A stretch of DNA of 64,000 nt from Pseudonocardia thermophila (GCF_900142365.1 NZ_FRAP01000002.1:124001-188000); one strand, 5' to 3'. Counted from the stretch's first letter, positions 18,689 through 27,920 are shown. Made by a program: numbers and translations. The notes: a model not told the origin generated them from the sequence alone.

Positions 18689-18970
18689 ATGCGCGCACGG
18701 ATCACGGCCGCCGCGGTGCCCGTCGGCGGCGGGGTGATCACCGACGGGGTGGTCGTGACCCAGCCGGCCGCGGGGGAGTTCGCCGCCTTCGACGCGACCT
18801 GCCCGCACCGCGGCTGCGCCGTCCGCGCGATCGCCGCTGGGACGATCAACTGCTTCTGCCACGGCAGCCGGTTCCGCATCACCGACGGCTCGGTGGCCGG
18901 CGGCCCGTCCCCGGCACCGCTGACCGCGTTGCCGGTCGAGCGGGACGGGGACGAGCTGCGGGTGGGCTGA
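18689..18970 (+). CDS. Small Rieske [2Fe-2S] protein
   Basis: 93 aa, a stand-alone Rieske domain. Cluster ligands: Cys38-x-His40 (TCPHRGC) and Cys55-x-x-His58 (CFCHGS); Cys43 and Cys57 can form the stabilising disulfide of high-potential Rieske proteins. There is no signal peptide or oxygenase domain, so it is probably a soluble electron carrier, perhaps for an oxygenase encoded elsewhere. The upstream dioxygenase in this window uses mononuclear iron and does not need it. Confidence 0.85.
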   Translation: MRARITAAAVPVGGGVITDGVVVTQPAAGEFAAFDATCPHRGCAVRAIAAGTINCFCHGSRFRITDGSVAGGPSPAPLTALPVERDGDELRVG

Positions 18971-18994
18971 GCAGGGCCGACTACGGTCACGGGG

Positions 18995-19807
18995 ATGGCC
19001 GATCGCCGGATGCTGCGCGCCGACTGCTCAGCCTGTTCGGGGCTGTGCTGCGTGGTGCCCGCGTTCGCGGCGTCGGCGGACTTCGCGATCTCCAAGCCGC
19101 CGCGCACCCCGTGCCCGAACCTGCTGGCCGACCACCGGTGCGGGATCCACGCCGAGCTGCGTGGGCGCGGCTTCGTCGGCTGCACGGTGTACGACTGCTT
19201 CGGCGCGGGCCAGCGGGTCGTGCAGGAGACGTTCGGCGGGCGCAGCTGGCGGGCCGGGCCCGAGGTGGCAGAGCCGATGTTCGCCGTGTTCGAGACGGTC
19301 CGGCTGCTGCACGAGCTGCTCTGGTACCTCGACGCCGCACTGGCCCGCCCGGAGGCGCGCGAGCTGCACCCGCAGCTCGCGCGCCTGCGGGCGGAGACCG
19401 ACGCGCTGGCCGGGGCGGACGTGCCGGCCCTGCTGGCGACCGACGCGGCTGCGCAGCGGGAACGGGTGAACGTCCTGCTGCGCGAGGTGGCCGAGCGGGT
19501 GCGGGCGGCGGCACCCGGCCCGCGGCGGCGGTTCGACCGCCGCGGTGCGGACCTGGCCGGGGCGGACCTGACCCGCCGCGACCTGCGCGGGGCGTCACTG
19601 CGGGGTGCGGTGCTGGTCGGGGCGTCGCTGCGCGGCTGTGACCTGACCGGGGCGGACGTGATCGGCGCCGATCTGCGCGCCGCCGACGTGCGCGGTGCCC
19701 GTCTGCACGGCGCGCTGTTCCTCACCCAGTTCCAGGTCCGCGCCGCCCGCGGCGACGCCCGCACCACGCTGCCCGACACGCTCGACCGGCCGCAGCACTG
19801 GCGGTGA
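18995..19807 (+). CDS. Pentapeptide-repeat protein with N-terminal cysteine cluster
   Basis: 270 aa. The N-terminus has a cysteine-rich block (CSACSGLCC at 11-19, then Cys residues near 44, 53, 66 and 71) like the metal-binding YkgJ type. The middle is helical. Residues about 180-245 are A(D/N)LxG pentapeptide repeats (ADLAGADLTRRDLRGASLRG) that fold as a right-handed beta-helix. TACGGT (18982-18987) ends seven bases before the ATG, suggesting a leaderless mRNA. The function is unknown. Confidence 0.8.
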   Translation: MADRRMLRADCSACSGLCCVVPAFAASADFAISKPPRTPCPNLLADHRCGIHAELRGRGFVGCTVYDCFGAGQRVVQETFGGRSWRAGPEVAEPMFAVFETVRLLHELLWYLDAALARPEARELHPQLARLRAETDALAGADVPALLATDAAAQRERVNVLLREVAERVRAAAPGPRRRFDRRGADLAGADLTRRDLRGASLRGAVLVGASLRGCDLTGADVIGADLRAADVRGARLHGALFLTQFQVRAARGDARTTLPDTLDRPQHWR

Positions 19808-20112
19808 TCACCCCGCGGCCGCTCGCGCCGCCTCGAACGGGACCCGGTCGAACACGATCCGCACGTGCGTGATCTTCCCGTCGGCCACGTAGAACAGCAC
19901 CGAGCTGGTCTCGTCACCGAACGCGCCGTGCAGGTGCGAGCCGGTGAGGATGCGGCTGAACGGCTCGATGAACTGCCGGAACGCGGCGGCGCTCGACGAT
20001 CCGCCCCGCCGGGGTGTCACGACGTCGTCGGCGACGTACCGCATCGCGGTGTCGATGTCGCCCGCCATCCAGGCGCGGTGGAACGCGAGAGAGAGGTGTC
20101 AACAGCTGCCAT
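19808..20112 (-). pseudogene. SnoaL-like protein, frameshifted near its start
   Basis: Small SnoaL/NTF2-fold protein. The open frame from ATG 20068 (86 aa) is truncated: homology starts upstream with AFHRAWMAGD, but an in-frame TGA precedes it. An ATG at 20112 opens MAAVDTSL in another frame, and dropping one TC from the (TC)4 run (complement of 20087-20094) joins the two into MAAVDTSLAFHRAWMAGD. So this is a two-base frameshift, either natural or a sequencing error. It faces the equally damaged sigma-factor gene and was probably its partner. Confidence 0.7.
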
Positions 20113-21118
20113 GTCCGTATCGAACACCCCGACCGCCCCGATCGGAACGCTCGGCCACGATGCGCCGGTGCCGATCGTGCTGGAGCGGGCCGAGGCCGGG
20201 GACGAGCGGGCGTTCGTCGAGCTCGTCGAGCCGTACCGGCGGGTAGTTGTTCGCGCACTGCTACCGGCTGCTCGGGTCGATCACCGACGCCGAGGACGTG
20301 GTGCAGGAGACGCTGCTCGCGGCCTGGCGCGGCCTCGCCGGGTTCGCGGAGCGGGCCGGGCTGCGCACCCTGGCTCTACCGCATCGCCACGCACCGCTGC
20401 CTCGACGCCGGCCGCCGCCCCGCCGAGTCGGTGCCGCCGTTCACCCCGCCCGAGCCGACGCGGCGCAGCGAGGTGACGTGGCCGCAGCCCGGGCCGGACG
20501 ACCGGGTGGAGGCGGTGGCCGACGTGGAGCTGGCCTTCGTCACCGCGCTGGCGCGGCTCCCCGCCGCGGCAGGCGGCCGCGCTCGTGCTGCGCGACGTGC
20601 TGGACTCCTCCGCCGCCGAGGTCGCCGACCTGCTCGACACCACCCCGACCGTGGTGAAGGGCCTGCTGCAGCGGGCCCGCTCCGGGGTGGGGGAGCGCCC
20701 GCCGCGGCCACCCGCGGCCGCCGAGCAGGAGCTCGCCTCCCGCTTCGCCGCTGCGTACGTGGCGGGTGACGTCGACCTGGTCGCACTGCTCACCGACGAC
20801 GCGTGGCGCGATGCCGCCCGCGCCGCACGGGCACGGCGGTCGTGAAGCGATCGCCGGGTTCCGGCGGATGTCCTTCGCCGCCCGCGACCGCGCGGTCGAG
20901 CTGGTGCCGGTCGGTGCGGCCGGCGGACCGGCCTTCGGGGGTACGGCGGCGGGCGGATGACCGCGCTGATCGTGCTGACCTGCACCCCGTCCGGCATCGC
21001 GGCGGTGACGCGGTTCCACCTGCCGCAGCTCGCCGCCCGGTTCGGCCTGCCGGATCAGCTGCGCGGCGCCAGCGCCGAGAGCGACTGCCACTCCTCCCAC
21101 GACAACGTCCAGTCGTAG
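20111..21118 (+). pseudogene. ECF sigma factor, SigJ/ECF41-like with SnoaL C-terminus, multiple frameshifts
   Basis: Reading across frames gives a complete ECF sigma factor: MSVSN..., region 2 ([20 protein letters not shown]), region 4 ([19 protein letters not shown]) and a SnoaL-like tail (MTALIVLTCTPSGIAAVTRF). Five single-base indels break it: an extra T near 20244, an extra C at 20368-20370, an extra C at 20559-20562, an extra C near 20808 and a missing G in the G run near 20940. After correction no stop or motif loss remains. The tail runs into the L,D-transpeptidase gene. Confidence 0.8.
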
Positions 21119-22260
21119 ACGTCCCCGTCGGCCTTCGACAGCGGCACGCTCGAGTTGACGACCTCCACCGGGTCGCCGTAGAGGGCGGTGTCGTAGTACG
21201 CCTTGGCGTTCGCGGTGGACAGGTTGACGCAGCCGTGGGTGACGTTCTGCCGGCCGTGCGCGTAAGCGGAGGCGGGGTTGGCGTGGATGAACTCGCCGTT
21301 GTCGGAGATCCGCACCGCCCAGTGCATCTTGACGTTGTAGTAGCCGAACGTCGGGTTGGTCATGTAGACCGTCGGCGACTTGCTGGTCACGACGTGGATG
21401 CCGGAGCGGGTGACCCGCCGGGAGTCGCTCTCCAGCCCGTAGCTGGCCGGCACGTCCAGCACGACCTCCCCGTCGCGGATCACGACCATGCGGTGCGAGG
21501 TGACGTCGGCCTTCACGATCTGCGCGCGCCCGATCGTGAACGACCGCGTCAGGTCGCTCTCGCCGAACCCGGCGTCGCCCAGCGGGACGCCGTAGAGGGC
21601 GGCGTGCACGGTGACCTGGGTGTTCGGCGGCCAGTAGTCCTTCGGCCGCCAGTGCACCCGGGAGCCGCGCTTGGTGTCGGGCAGCCAGCCCCACGACCCC
21701 TCGACGGGGACGCTCGTCTTCACCGTGAGCCGCCGTTCGACGGCCGCCTTGGCCTCCTCGCTCAGCGTCGTGTCGAACCGCAGCTCGATCGGCGCGGCGA
21801 TGCCGACGGTGGTGCCCTCGCCGATCCACGGCGCGGACGCGGTGACGAGCCGGTCCTGCGGATCGGCCGTGCGGAACGTCCCGGTCACCGCCACGCTGCC
21901 GCCCGGGCCCGCGGCAGTGCCGGAGAAGCGGTACTCGGTGGCGAACGCGGGCCGCTGCGTCGCGCTCCACGTGCGGCCGTCGGCGGAGAGCGCCCCGGGC
22001 AGCGGGGTGCCGTCAGCCGCGGTGACGGTGACGTCCTGCAGGGTCGCGTCGAACGCGGCCACGGTGATCGCGGTCGCCGGGGCGACGTCGGTGGATCCGT
22101 CGGCGGGGGAGACGACCACCCGCGGCGCCGCCGCGACGGCGGCCGCGGCCCGGCCGGGCCCGCCGAAGGGGAGGGTGGTCTGCGACGCCGACAGCAGCGC
22201 GGCCCCCGCGACCAGCACGGCACCGATCCACAACCAGCGGCGCGACCTGCGTTCTGCCAC
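21055..22260 (-). CDS. L,D-transpeptidase, Ldt(Mt2)-like
   Basis: 401 aa exported cell-wall enzyme making 3-3 peptidoglycan crosslinks. An N-terminal anchor (RWLWIGAVLVAGAALLS) leads to two Ig-like domains (about 45-150 and 150-245) and a YkuD catalytic domain with the active-site motif VTHGCVNLS near residue 350; the Cys is the nucleophile. It starts GTG after GAGGGG. Typical of actinobacteria and insensitive to most penicillins; the class A beta-lactamase lies about 0.8 kb away on the other strand. Confidence 0.93.
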   Translation of the reverse strand: MAERRSRRWLWIGAVLVAGAALLSASQTTLPFGGPGRAAAAVAAAPRVVVSPADGSTDVAPATAITVAAFDATLQDVTVTAADGTPLPGALSADGRTWSATQRPAFATEYRFSGTAAGPGGSVAVTGTFRTADPQDRLVTASAPWIGEGTTVGIAAPIELRFDTTLSEEAKAAVERRLTVKTSVPVEGSWGWLPDTKRGSRVHWRPKDYWPPNTQVTVHAALYGVPLGDAGFGESDLTRSFTIGRAQIVKADVTSHRMVVIRDGEVVLDVPASYGLESDSRRVTRSGIHVVTSKSPTVYMTNPTFGYYNVKMHWAVRISDNGEFIHANPASAYAHGRQNVTHGCVNLSTANAKAYYDTALYGDPVEVVNSSVPLSKADGDVYDWTLSWEEWQSLSALAPRS

Positions 22261-22474
22261 CCCGACCCCTCGTGCTCCCCGACAGCCCCAGAGTCCCCGA
22301 CGGCCGCAGAAAGGGCCGGACTGGTATCAGAGCAACCCGGAGGCCCGCGGTCAACGATCTGCGCCACCTGCGACCTGGCGTGTCGCCGCCGGCGCGGGTC
22401 ATCCGAAGTGATGACGCGAGGATGATCCCGATCGCCGACGTGCACGGGCCCACCCCGCGGCGAGCATCGAGGGC

Positions 22475-23053
22475 ATGGTCGAGCTGATCCGCGACAACCC
22501 GATAGCCGCCGTCATCGTCCTGTGCGAGTTCGGCTTCTGGGCGCTGGTCGTCGCCGGGCTCGCCGCGCGCTACCTGCTGCGGCTGCGCCGGCTGAGCGCC
22601 GCGCTGCTGGTGGCCGTCCCGCTGGTCGACGTCGTGCTGGTGGTGGCCGTGCTGCTCGATCTGCACCGCGGATCCCCGGCTACCGCGATCCACGGTCTCG
22701 CCGCGGTCTACCTGGGGTTCAGCGTGGCGTTCGGGCCGGCGCTGGTGCGCTGGGCCGACCGGCACTTCGCGCACCGGTTCGCCGGCGGACCGAAGCCGCA
22801 CAGGCCGGCGAAGGGCAGCCCCGAGCGGTACCGGGCCGTCTGGCAGGAGTGGTACCGCGTCGTCGCCGCGGCCGCGATCGCGTCGGTCACCCTGCTCGGC
22901 ATGGTCGTCACCGTCGCCGGGCCCGAGCAGGAGGCCGCGCTGTGGTGGTGGATCGGCCGCGTGTGGATGGTCGTGGGTATCTGGTTCCTCGCGGGCCCGG
23001 CGTTCGAGCGGCGGCCGAGCGAGCCCGAGCGCACCACGGCGCCGACCCGGTGA
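22475..23053 (+). CDS. Hypothetical multi-pass membrane protein
   Basis: 192 aa with about five hydrophobic segments (near 9-33, 40-62, 68-88, 125-147 and 153-175) and a charged middle loop rich in Arg/Lys/Pro. I do not recognise the family. GAGCAT (22462-22467) lies seven bases before the ATG with no ribosome site, so a leaderless mRNA is possible. Its only codirectional neighbour is the beta-lactamase gene, which has its own -10 box. Confidence 0.7.
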   Translation: MVELIRDNPIAAVIVLCEFGFWALVVAGLAARYLLRLRRLSAALLVAVPLVDVVLVVAVLLDLHRGSPATAIHGLAAVYLGFSVAFGPALVRWADRHFAHRFAGGPKPHRPAKGSPERYRAVWQEWYRVVAAAAIASVTLLGMVVTVAGPEQEAALWWWIGRVWMVVGIWFLAGPAFERRPSEPERTTAPTR

Positions 23054-23107
23054 CGGCTGCTCCGCGATCGGCCTGTTCTGCGGCCGGCGTGTTCTACGGT
23101 CAGCACC

Positions 23108-24010
23108 GTGGGGCATCCGATCGGCAGGCGATCCGTCCTCGGGGCGGCGCTGCTCGCTCCGGCCGCGTGCGCCGCGCCGCCGCCCGCTGCGGACGTCCCG
23201 GACCTCGCCGCCGCCGCGGCGCTGGCCGGCTGCGAGGCTGCCCGCCGCGGCGTCCGGCTCGGGGTGCACGCCGTGGCCACCGCGGACGGGCGCGAGCTCG
23301 CCCACCGCGCGGACGAGAGGTTCGCGCACTGCTCGATCGTCAAGGTGCTCGCCGCCGGCGCGGTGCTCGACCGGTTCCCGATCGAGCAGCTCGACCGGCG
23401 GCTGCCGGTCGAGGCCGCCGATCTGGTGGCCCACTCACCGAGCGCGCGCGCACACGTCGGCACGGGGATGACCCTGCGGGAGGCCGCCGAGGCGGCCCTG
23501 CGCTACAGCGACAACACCGCCGGCAACCTGCTGCTGCGCGCGGTGGGCGGCCCGGAGGGGATCACCGCGTTCGTGCGGAGCCTGGGCGATCCGGTGACCC
23601 GGTCGGACCGCTGGGAGCCCGCGCTCAACACCGCGGTCCCCGGCGACGAACGCGACACGTCCACGCCGCGGGCGCTCTCCGCCGACGTGCGCGAGCTGGT
23701 GCTGGGCAGCCGTCTCGACGTCGCCGCGCGGGAGCTGCTGCGCGGCTGGATGCTCGCCAACACCACCGGCGACGCACGCATCCGGGCCGGCGCGCCGGCG
23801 GGCTGGCGGGTGGCCGACAAGACCGGCACGGGCGGCTACGGCACGGCGGGCGACGCCGCGGTCCTCTGGCCGCCGCAGGGGGCGCCGATCGTGCTCACCG
23901 TCCTCACCGCGGGGGACCACCCGGACGCGCAGCCGGACGAGGCGGTGTTCGCCGAGGTCACCCGCATCGTCACGACGGCGCTGGGTCCCGGGTCCGGCCG
24001 GGCAGGGTGA
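23108..24010 (+). CDS. Class A beta-lactamase
   Basis: 300 aa serine hydrolase that opens beta-lactam rings. All four class A elements are present: SxxK (SIVK), SDN (YSDNTAGN), ExxLN (WEPALN) and KTG (DKTGTGGYG). The N-terminus RRSVLGAALLAPAACA looks like a Tat signal with a possible lipobox Cys, so the enzyme may be membrane-tethered. GTG start with TACGGT (23095-23100) seven bases before it, suggesting a leaderless mRNA. Its 3' end overlaps the convergent MFS gene by 41 bp. Confidence 0.92.
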   Translation: MGHPIGRRSVLGAALLAPAACAAPPPAADVPDLAAAAALAGCEAARRGVRLGVHAVATADGRELAHRADERFAHCSIVKVLAAGAVLDRFPIEQLDRRLPVEAADLVAHSPSARAHVGTGMTLREAAEAALRYSDNTAGNLLLRAVGGPEGITAFVRSLGDPVTRSDRWEPALNTAVPGDERDTSTPRALSADVRELVLGSRLDVAARELLRGWMLANTTGDARIRAGAPAGWRVADKTGTGGYGTAGDAAVLWPPQGAPIVLTVLTAGDHPDAQPDEAVFAEVTRIVTTALGPGSGRAG

Positions 24011-25196
24011 CCGCCACGGCCGCGCTCGCCACCGTGCCCGCCGCACCGGCCAGCACGAACGTCAGGGGCGCACCGACGGCGTCGAGCAGCAGCCCGCCGC
24101 CGATGTAGGACACGGCCGCGGACACCCCGATCGCGCCGTACAGGTTGCCGAACACCCGGCCCAGCAGGCCGTCCGGCACGAGCCGCTGCACCAGCGTGTT
24201 CGACGCGACGTCCATCGCGGCGACGCCCAGGCCGCGCACCGTCTGCAGGGCGATCACGACCGCGACCGCCCACGCCAGCCCGGTGAGCAGGTTGCCGAGG
24301 CTGGACACCGCGAACCCGGCCACGAGCAGCACGGTCGTCGACGCCGCGCGGGCGCCGCGCACCAGCAGCGCGTAGCCGGCCAGCAGCCCGACGCCCACCC
24401 CGGCCAGCATCAGCGCGATCGCCGAGTCGCTCGCGTGCAGGTCATCGGTGCCCAGCACCACGAGCGCGACGTCGTCGACGCCGTTGGCGGCCACCACCGC
24501 GCAGAAGCCGAGTGCGATGATCCGCAGCGCGGGGCGGGACCAGATGTAGCCCAGCCCGGCGCGGGCATCGGCGAGCAGGCCGGTCGGAGCAGCCCCGGCA
24601 CGGTCCGGCGGGAGCGCCGGCAGCCGCGAGATGAGCAGCGCGGACAGGCCGAACGAGGCAGCGTCGACCAGCAGCACGCCGGGCACTCCGAGGAACGGCA
24701 GCAGCGCGGCCGCCAGCAGCGGGCCGAGCGCCTCGGCCCCGTTGGTGCCGAACCCCAGCGCGGCGTTGGCGGTCTCCAGGTCGCGCGGGCCCACCAGGGC
24801 CGGCACCGCGGCCCGCGACGCGGGCTGGAACACCTGCCCCGCCACCGCCCGCACCCCGACGAGCACCAGCAGCAGCGGCAGTGGGGGCAGCGTCGCCGCG
24901 ATCGCGAGCAGCGCGGCGCCCTGGACGAGCTCGCAGCCGATCATCACGCGGCGACGGTCGAACCGGTCGGCGAGCGCACCCGCGACCGGCGCGAACACCG
25001 CCGGGACGACGTCACCGACCAGCAGCAGCGCCGCCACGGCGATCGCCTGCCCGCTGGTCGCCGCCACGTGCAGCATCAACGCCACGAGGCTCAGCGCGTC
25101 GCCGGCGAACGAGACGATCCGTGCGGTCGTGAGCCGGCGCAGGCCGGCGTTGCCGCGCAGCAGCGCCCACGCGCCGGAGGCTGACCGATCAGGCAC
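23970..25196 (-). CDS. MFS transporter (MFS_3 / enterobactin-exporter type)
   Basis: 408 aa with about twelve membrane helices and the loop motif GALADRFDRRRVM between helices 2 and 3. The layout resembles the MFS_3 group (EntS, MdtH-like). Substrate unknown. Convergent with, and overlapping, the beta-lactamase gene; the TetR gene downstream of the gap is not its obvious partner. Confidence 0.85.
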   Translation of the reverse strand: MPDRSASGAWALLRGNAGLRRLTTARIVSFAGDALSLVALMLHVAATSGQAIAVAALLLVGDVVPAVFAPVAGALADRFDRRRVMIGCELVQGAALLAIAATLPPLPLLLVLVGVRAVAGQVFQPASRAAVPALVGPRDLETANAALGFGTNGAEALGPLLAAALLPFLGVPGVLLVDAASFGLSALLISRLPALPPDRAGAAPTGLLADARAGLGYIWSRPALRIIALGFCAVVAANGVDDVALVVLGTDDLHASDSAIALMLAGVGVGLLAGYALLVRGARAASTTVLLVAGFAVSSLGNLLTGLAWAVAVVIALQTVRGLGVAAMDVASNTLVQRLVPDGLLGRVFGNLYGAIGVSAAVSYIGGGLLLDAVGAPLTFVLAGAAGTVASAAVAVTLPGRTRDPAPS

Positions 25197-25238
25197 GGAC
25201 GCTCAGTGTCCCCGGCCGCCGCGCCCGTGACGAGCGGA

Positions 25239-25871
25239 TTACCCGACCGGTACCACCAGGGCGAGCAGCCGGCGGGCGCTCGCGTCCAGGCGGGCCCCGG
25301 CCTCGGGGGCCCCGGCCAGGTGCTGCAGCAGAGCTTGCTGGAACAGCCCGTCGAACATCGCGTACGCCTCGGGGGAGCCGGTGGCAGGCGCCGTCCCGAC
25401 CAGGTCGGCGCAGCGGCGGACGACGCGCCAGATCATCTGCTCCAGCACGGCGTCGATCTCGAGGACGTCGCTGCGGAACGAGTCCTCGAACAGCGCCTGC
25501 GCGCGCAGGTCGTACCAGAGGCGGTGCATCGCGGCGTCCTCCACCATCGTCTCGGCGAGCCGCGCGCCGAAGTCGCGCGAGAGCTGCTCAGCCGTGGTGG
25601 ATCCGGCGACGATGTCGTCGTAGCGGTGCACGCACTCGGTCTTGTACTGCCGCACGCAGTACGTGATCAGGTCGACCTTGTCCCGGAAGTAGTAGTGCAG
25701 CACGCCGTGCGAGAACGGCGAGTTCTGCGCGATCTCGCGCAGGCTCGTGCGGGCGTAACCCAGCTCCGACAGGGTCTGCAGGGCAGCGTCGGCCAGCTCG
25801 CGGCGGCGTTGCTCGAACTTGTCGACCTGGCGCTGCGCGACCCGGCCGGTCGGCGTGTCGGCAGCCGTCAT
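25239..25871 (-). CDS. TetR family transcriptional regulator
   Basis: 210 aa. The N-terminal helix-turn-helix covers about 25-70 (LADAALQTLSELGYARTSLREIAQ, then SHGVLHYYFRDKVDLI). The C-terminal ligand domain has no diagnostic motif. It lies downstream of amt on the same strand (64-base gap), so it may be co-transcribed with it, though nitrogen control by TetR is unusual. Ligand unknown. Confidence 0.88.
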   Translation of the reverse strand: MTAADTPTGRVAQRQVDKFEQRRRELADAALQTLSELGYARTSLREIAQNSPFSHGVLHYYFRDKVDLITYCVRQYKTECVHRYDDIVAGSTTAEQLSRDFGARLAETMVEDAAMHRLWYDLRAQALFEDSFRSDVLEIDAVLEQMIWRVVRRCADLVGTAPATGSPEAYAMFDGLFQQALLQHLAGAPEAGARLDASARRLLALVVPVG

Positions 25872-25935
25872 GGGACCTCTCCGTCGGCAGCGCCCGGCGC
25901 GATTCCGGAGGCCAGCGTACTCGCTGCGGCGGGTG

Positions 25936-27375
25936 TCACCGGTCCTGCGGGACGTCGAACCAGCTCTGCGATCCGTACCGCTGCAGGGGGCCGCGATCGG
26001 GCCGCGGACGGTGCAGCGCCGGTGGTGATCCAGGCGGGGACGGTCCGGGTGGTGGCTGGTCGCGGTGTCGCCCGGTGGGCCGCTCGACGGGCTCGTAGGC
26101 GGTTTCGGCGTGCTCCTCCAGGTCCAGACCGGTGGCCTCGGCGGCTGCCGGCACCCGGAACCCGATCGTGAACCGGATCAGGTAGCCCAGCAGCAGCGTG
26201 ACGACGAACGAGTAGCCGAACACCGCGCCGGCGGCCACGGCCTGGCGCAGCAGCTGGGTCGCGTCGCCGCCGTGGACGACGCCGTCGACGTCGAGCGCGT
26301 CCGGGTTGACCGACCGGCGGGCGAACACCCCGACCAGCAGTGTGCCCACCAGCCCGCCGACCAGGTGGATCGCCACCACGTCGAGGGAGTCGTCGAGCCG
26401 GATCCGCCACTTGGCCGCGCACGCCAGCGGGCAGACGATCCCGGCGACCAGGCCGATCGCCAGCGCGCCCCAGGTGTCCACGTACCCGCAGGCCGGGGTG
26501 ATCGCGACCAGCCGGGCGACCGCGCCGGACGCGGCTCCGAGGCTCGTCGGCCGTCCGGTGCGCAGCTGCTCCACGATCAGCCAACCGAGCACCGCGGTGC
26601 AGGTCGCGAACGTGGTGTTGGCGAACGCGATCGCCGCCAGCGGCCCGGCCGAGAGCGCCGAGCCGGCGTTGAAGCCGTACCAGCCGAACCACAGCAGGCC
26701 TGCGCCGAGCATCGTGAACGGCAGGTGGTGCGGCCGGGCTACGGTGGTGGGCCAGCCGCGGCGGCGGCCCAGCACGATCGCCAGCGCGAGCGCCGCCGCC
26801 CCGGCGTTGATGTGCACGACGGTGCCGCCGGCGAAGTCGACGGCGTGCACCTGGTTGTTGATCCAGCCGCCGCGCGAGGCCGGCCCGACCAGCCCGTCGG
26901 CGGCGAACACCCAGTGGCCGACCGGGGCGTAGACGAGCACCGACCACAGGGCCACGAACACCGTCCACGCCCAGAAGCGGGTGCGCTCCACCACCGCGCC
27001 GGCCACCACCGCCGCGGTGAGCGCGGCGAACATCAGCTGGAACATCGCGAACGCCGGCACCGGCAGCGCGTGCGGGCCCGGCCACGGCGTGGTCGCGTCG
27101 CCCGAGCCGACCAGCCCCGCCGGGTCGATCGAACCCGGGCGCCCGATCAGCCCGAGCACGCCGAGGCCCGCGTCGTCGCCGAAGGTGAGGTCGAACCCCA
27201 CCACGGCCCACACCACGCCCACCACCGGCAGGCAGACAACGGTCATCATCAGCGTGTTGAGCACGCTGCGGGCGCGGACCATGCCGCCGTAGAAGAAGGC
27301 GACGCCCGGCGTCATCAGCATCACCAGCGCCGCCGCGACCAGGACCCACGCGGTGTCGCCGGTGGCGGCGGTCAT
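25936..27375 (-). CDS. amt: Ammonium transporter
   Basis: 479 aa, eleven-helix Amt/MEP channel. DFAGGTVVHINAGAAALA contains the first pore histidine; the second twin-His region is DVVAIHLVGGLVGTL; the Phe-gate/aromatic site and WFGWYGFNAGSA are typical. A Pro/Arg-rich cytoplasmic tail of about 55 residues follows the last helix. glnK and glnD, its usual neighbours, are absent. Overlaps the ORF upstream by ATGA. Confidence 0.93.
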   Translation of the reverse strand: MTAATGDTAWVLVAAALVMLMTPGVAFFYGGMVRARSVLNTLMMTVVCLPVVGVVWAVVGFDLTFGDDAGLGVLGLIGRPGSIDPAGLVGSGDATTPWPGPHALPVPAFAMFQLMFAALTAAVVAGAVVERTRFWAWTVFVALWSVLVYAPVGHWVFAADGLVGPASRGGWINNQVHAVDFAGGTVVHINAGAAALALAIVLGRRRGWPTTVARPHHLPFTMLGAGLLWFGWYGFNAGSALSAGPLAAIAFANTTFATCTAVLGWLIVEQLRTGRPTSLGAASGAVARLVAITPACGYVDTWGALAIGLVAGIVCPLACAAKWRIRLDDSLDVVAIHLVGGLVGTLLVGVFARRSVNPDALDVDGVVHGGDATQLLRQAVAAGAVFGYSFVVTLLLGYLIRFTIGFRVPAAAEATGLDLEEHAETAYEPVERPTGRHRDQPPPGPSPPGSPPALHRPRPDRGPLQRYGSQSWFDVPQDR

Positions 27376-27854
27376 GCGGGGGCGACCCGCCCGAGGCGTC
27401 CGGCACCCCGAGCGCCGAGCCCGGGGAGCACGGCCGGGGCTGGTGGCGGGTCGGGCGGGCGGATCCGGCCGCCGTGCGGGCGGACGGAGGGGAACGGCCA
27501 GCCTCGGCGCGCGGGCGCCTCCCGGGTCGCGTGCCGGCCGGGCACGACGAAGCGGGCGCCCGCCGGCCGGTCGGGGGAGCGGACGATCAGCGCGGCCGAG
27601 TCGGGGGCGGCCGGGGCGGGCGAGTCGGGGGAACGGGGGGACGGGACGGCGGCGAAGGCTCCGATGCCTGACACTGCGTCACCGGGAACGGTTTCGTTCG
27701 CAGCCTTGAGCACGGCTGCTGCGCCGGCGAAGCGGGCCCCTGCGGGCAGCCCCACGGCCGGGCGCCTGCGCGCTCGCACCTTCGGTCTCACCTCCCCAGA
27801 CCGGACGGGAGCCGGGCGGTCGGCCCGGCGATCCGAGCCTAGGCCGAGGGGCAT
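27372..27854 (-). CDS. Uncharacterised Ala/Pro/Arg-rich ORF upstream of amt
   Basis: 160 codons of low-complexity sequence with no recognisable domain, signal or membrane segment. Its stop overlaps the amt start (ATGA), which argues for translation, but the composition is what GC-rich noncoding DNA gives by chance. It may instead be a long 5' leader of amt. No gene is otherwise visible between 27376 and 27994. Confidence 0.25.
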   Translation of the reverse strand: MPLGLGSDRRADRPAPVRSGEVRPKVRARRRPAVGLPAGARFAGAAAVLKAANETVPGDAVSGIGAFAAVPSPRSPDSPAPAAPDSAALIVRSPDRPAGARFVVPGRHATREAPARRGWPFPSVRPHGGRIRPPDPPPAPAVLPGLGARGAGRLGRVAPA

Positions 27855-27878
27855 GGACCGCCAGTGACACGAGGGAGA

Positions 27879-27920
27879 GTTAACGCAGCGGTTACTCCCG
27901 CCGCGCCACAGATCTGTTAC
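27879..27920 (-). promoter_or_regulatory. Possible GlnR-type nitrogen-control site
   Basis: Read on the minus strand, GTAAC (27895-27891), six bases, then GTTAAC (27884-27879), with another GTAAC at 27920-27916. This resembles the actinobacterial GlnR box (GTnAC-n6-GnAAC), but the second half-site carries an extra base. It lies upstream of amt and its leader ORF, in line with nitrogen regulation. Confidence 0.4.

Noticed and set aside
18689-18970. Rieske protein considered as ferredoxin subunit of the nearby dioxygenase
   Set aside because: The dioxygenase is a mononuclear 2-oxoglutarate enzyme that needs no Rieske partner, and the Rieske gene has its own promoter.
23108-24010. D-alanyl-D-alanine carboxypeptidase
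   Set aside because: The ExxLN element and 300-aa length fit class A beta-lactamase instead.
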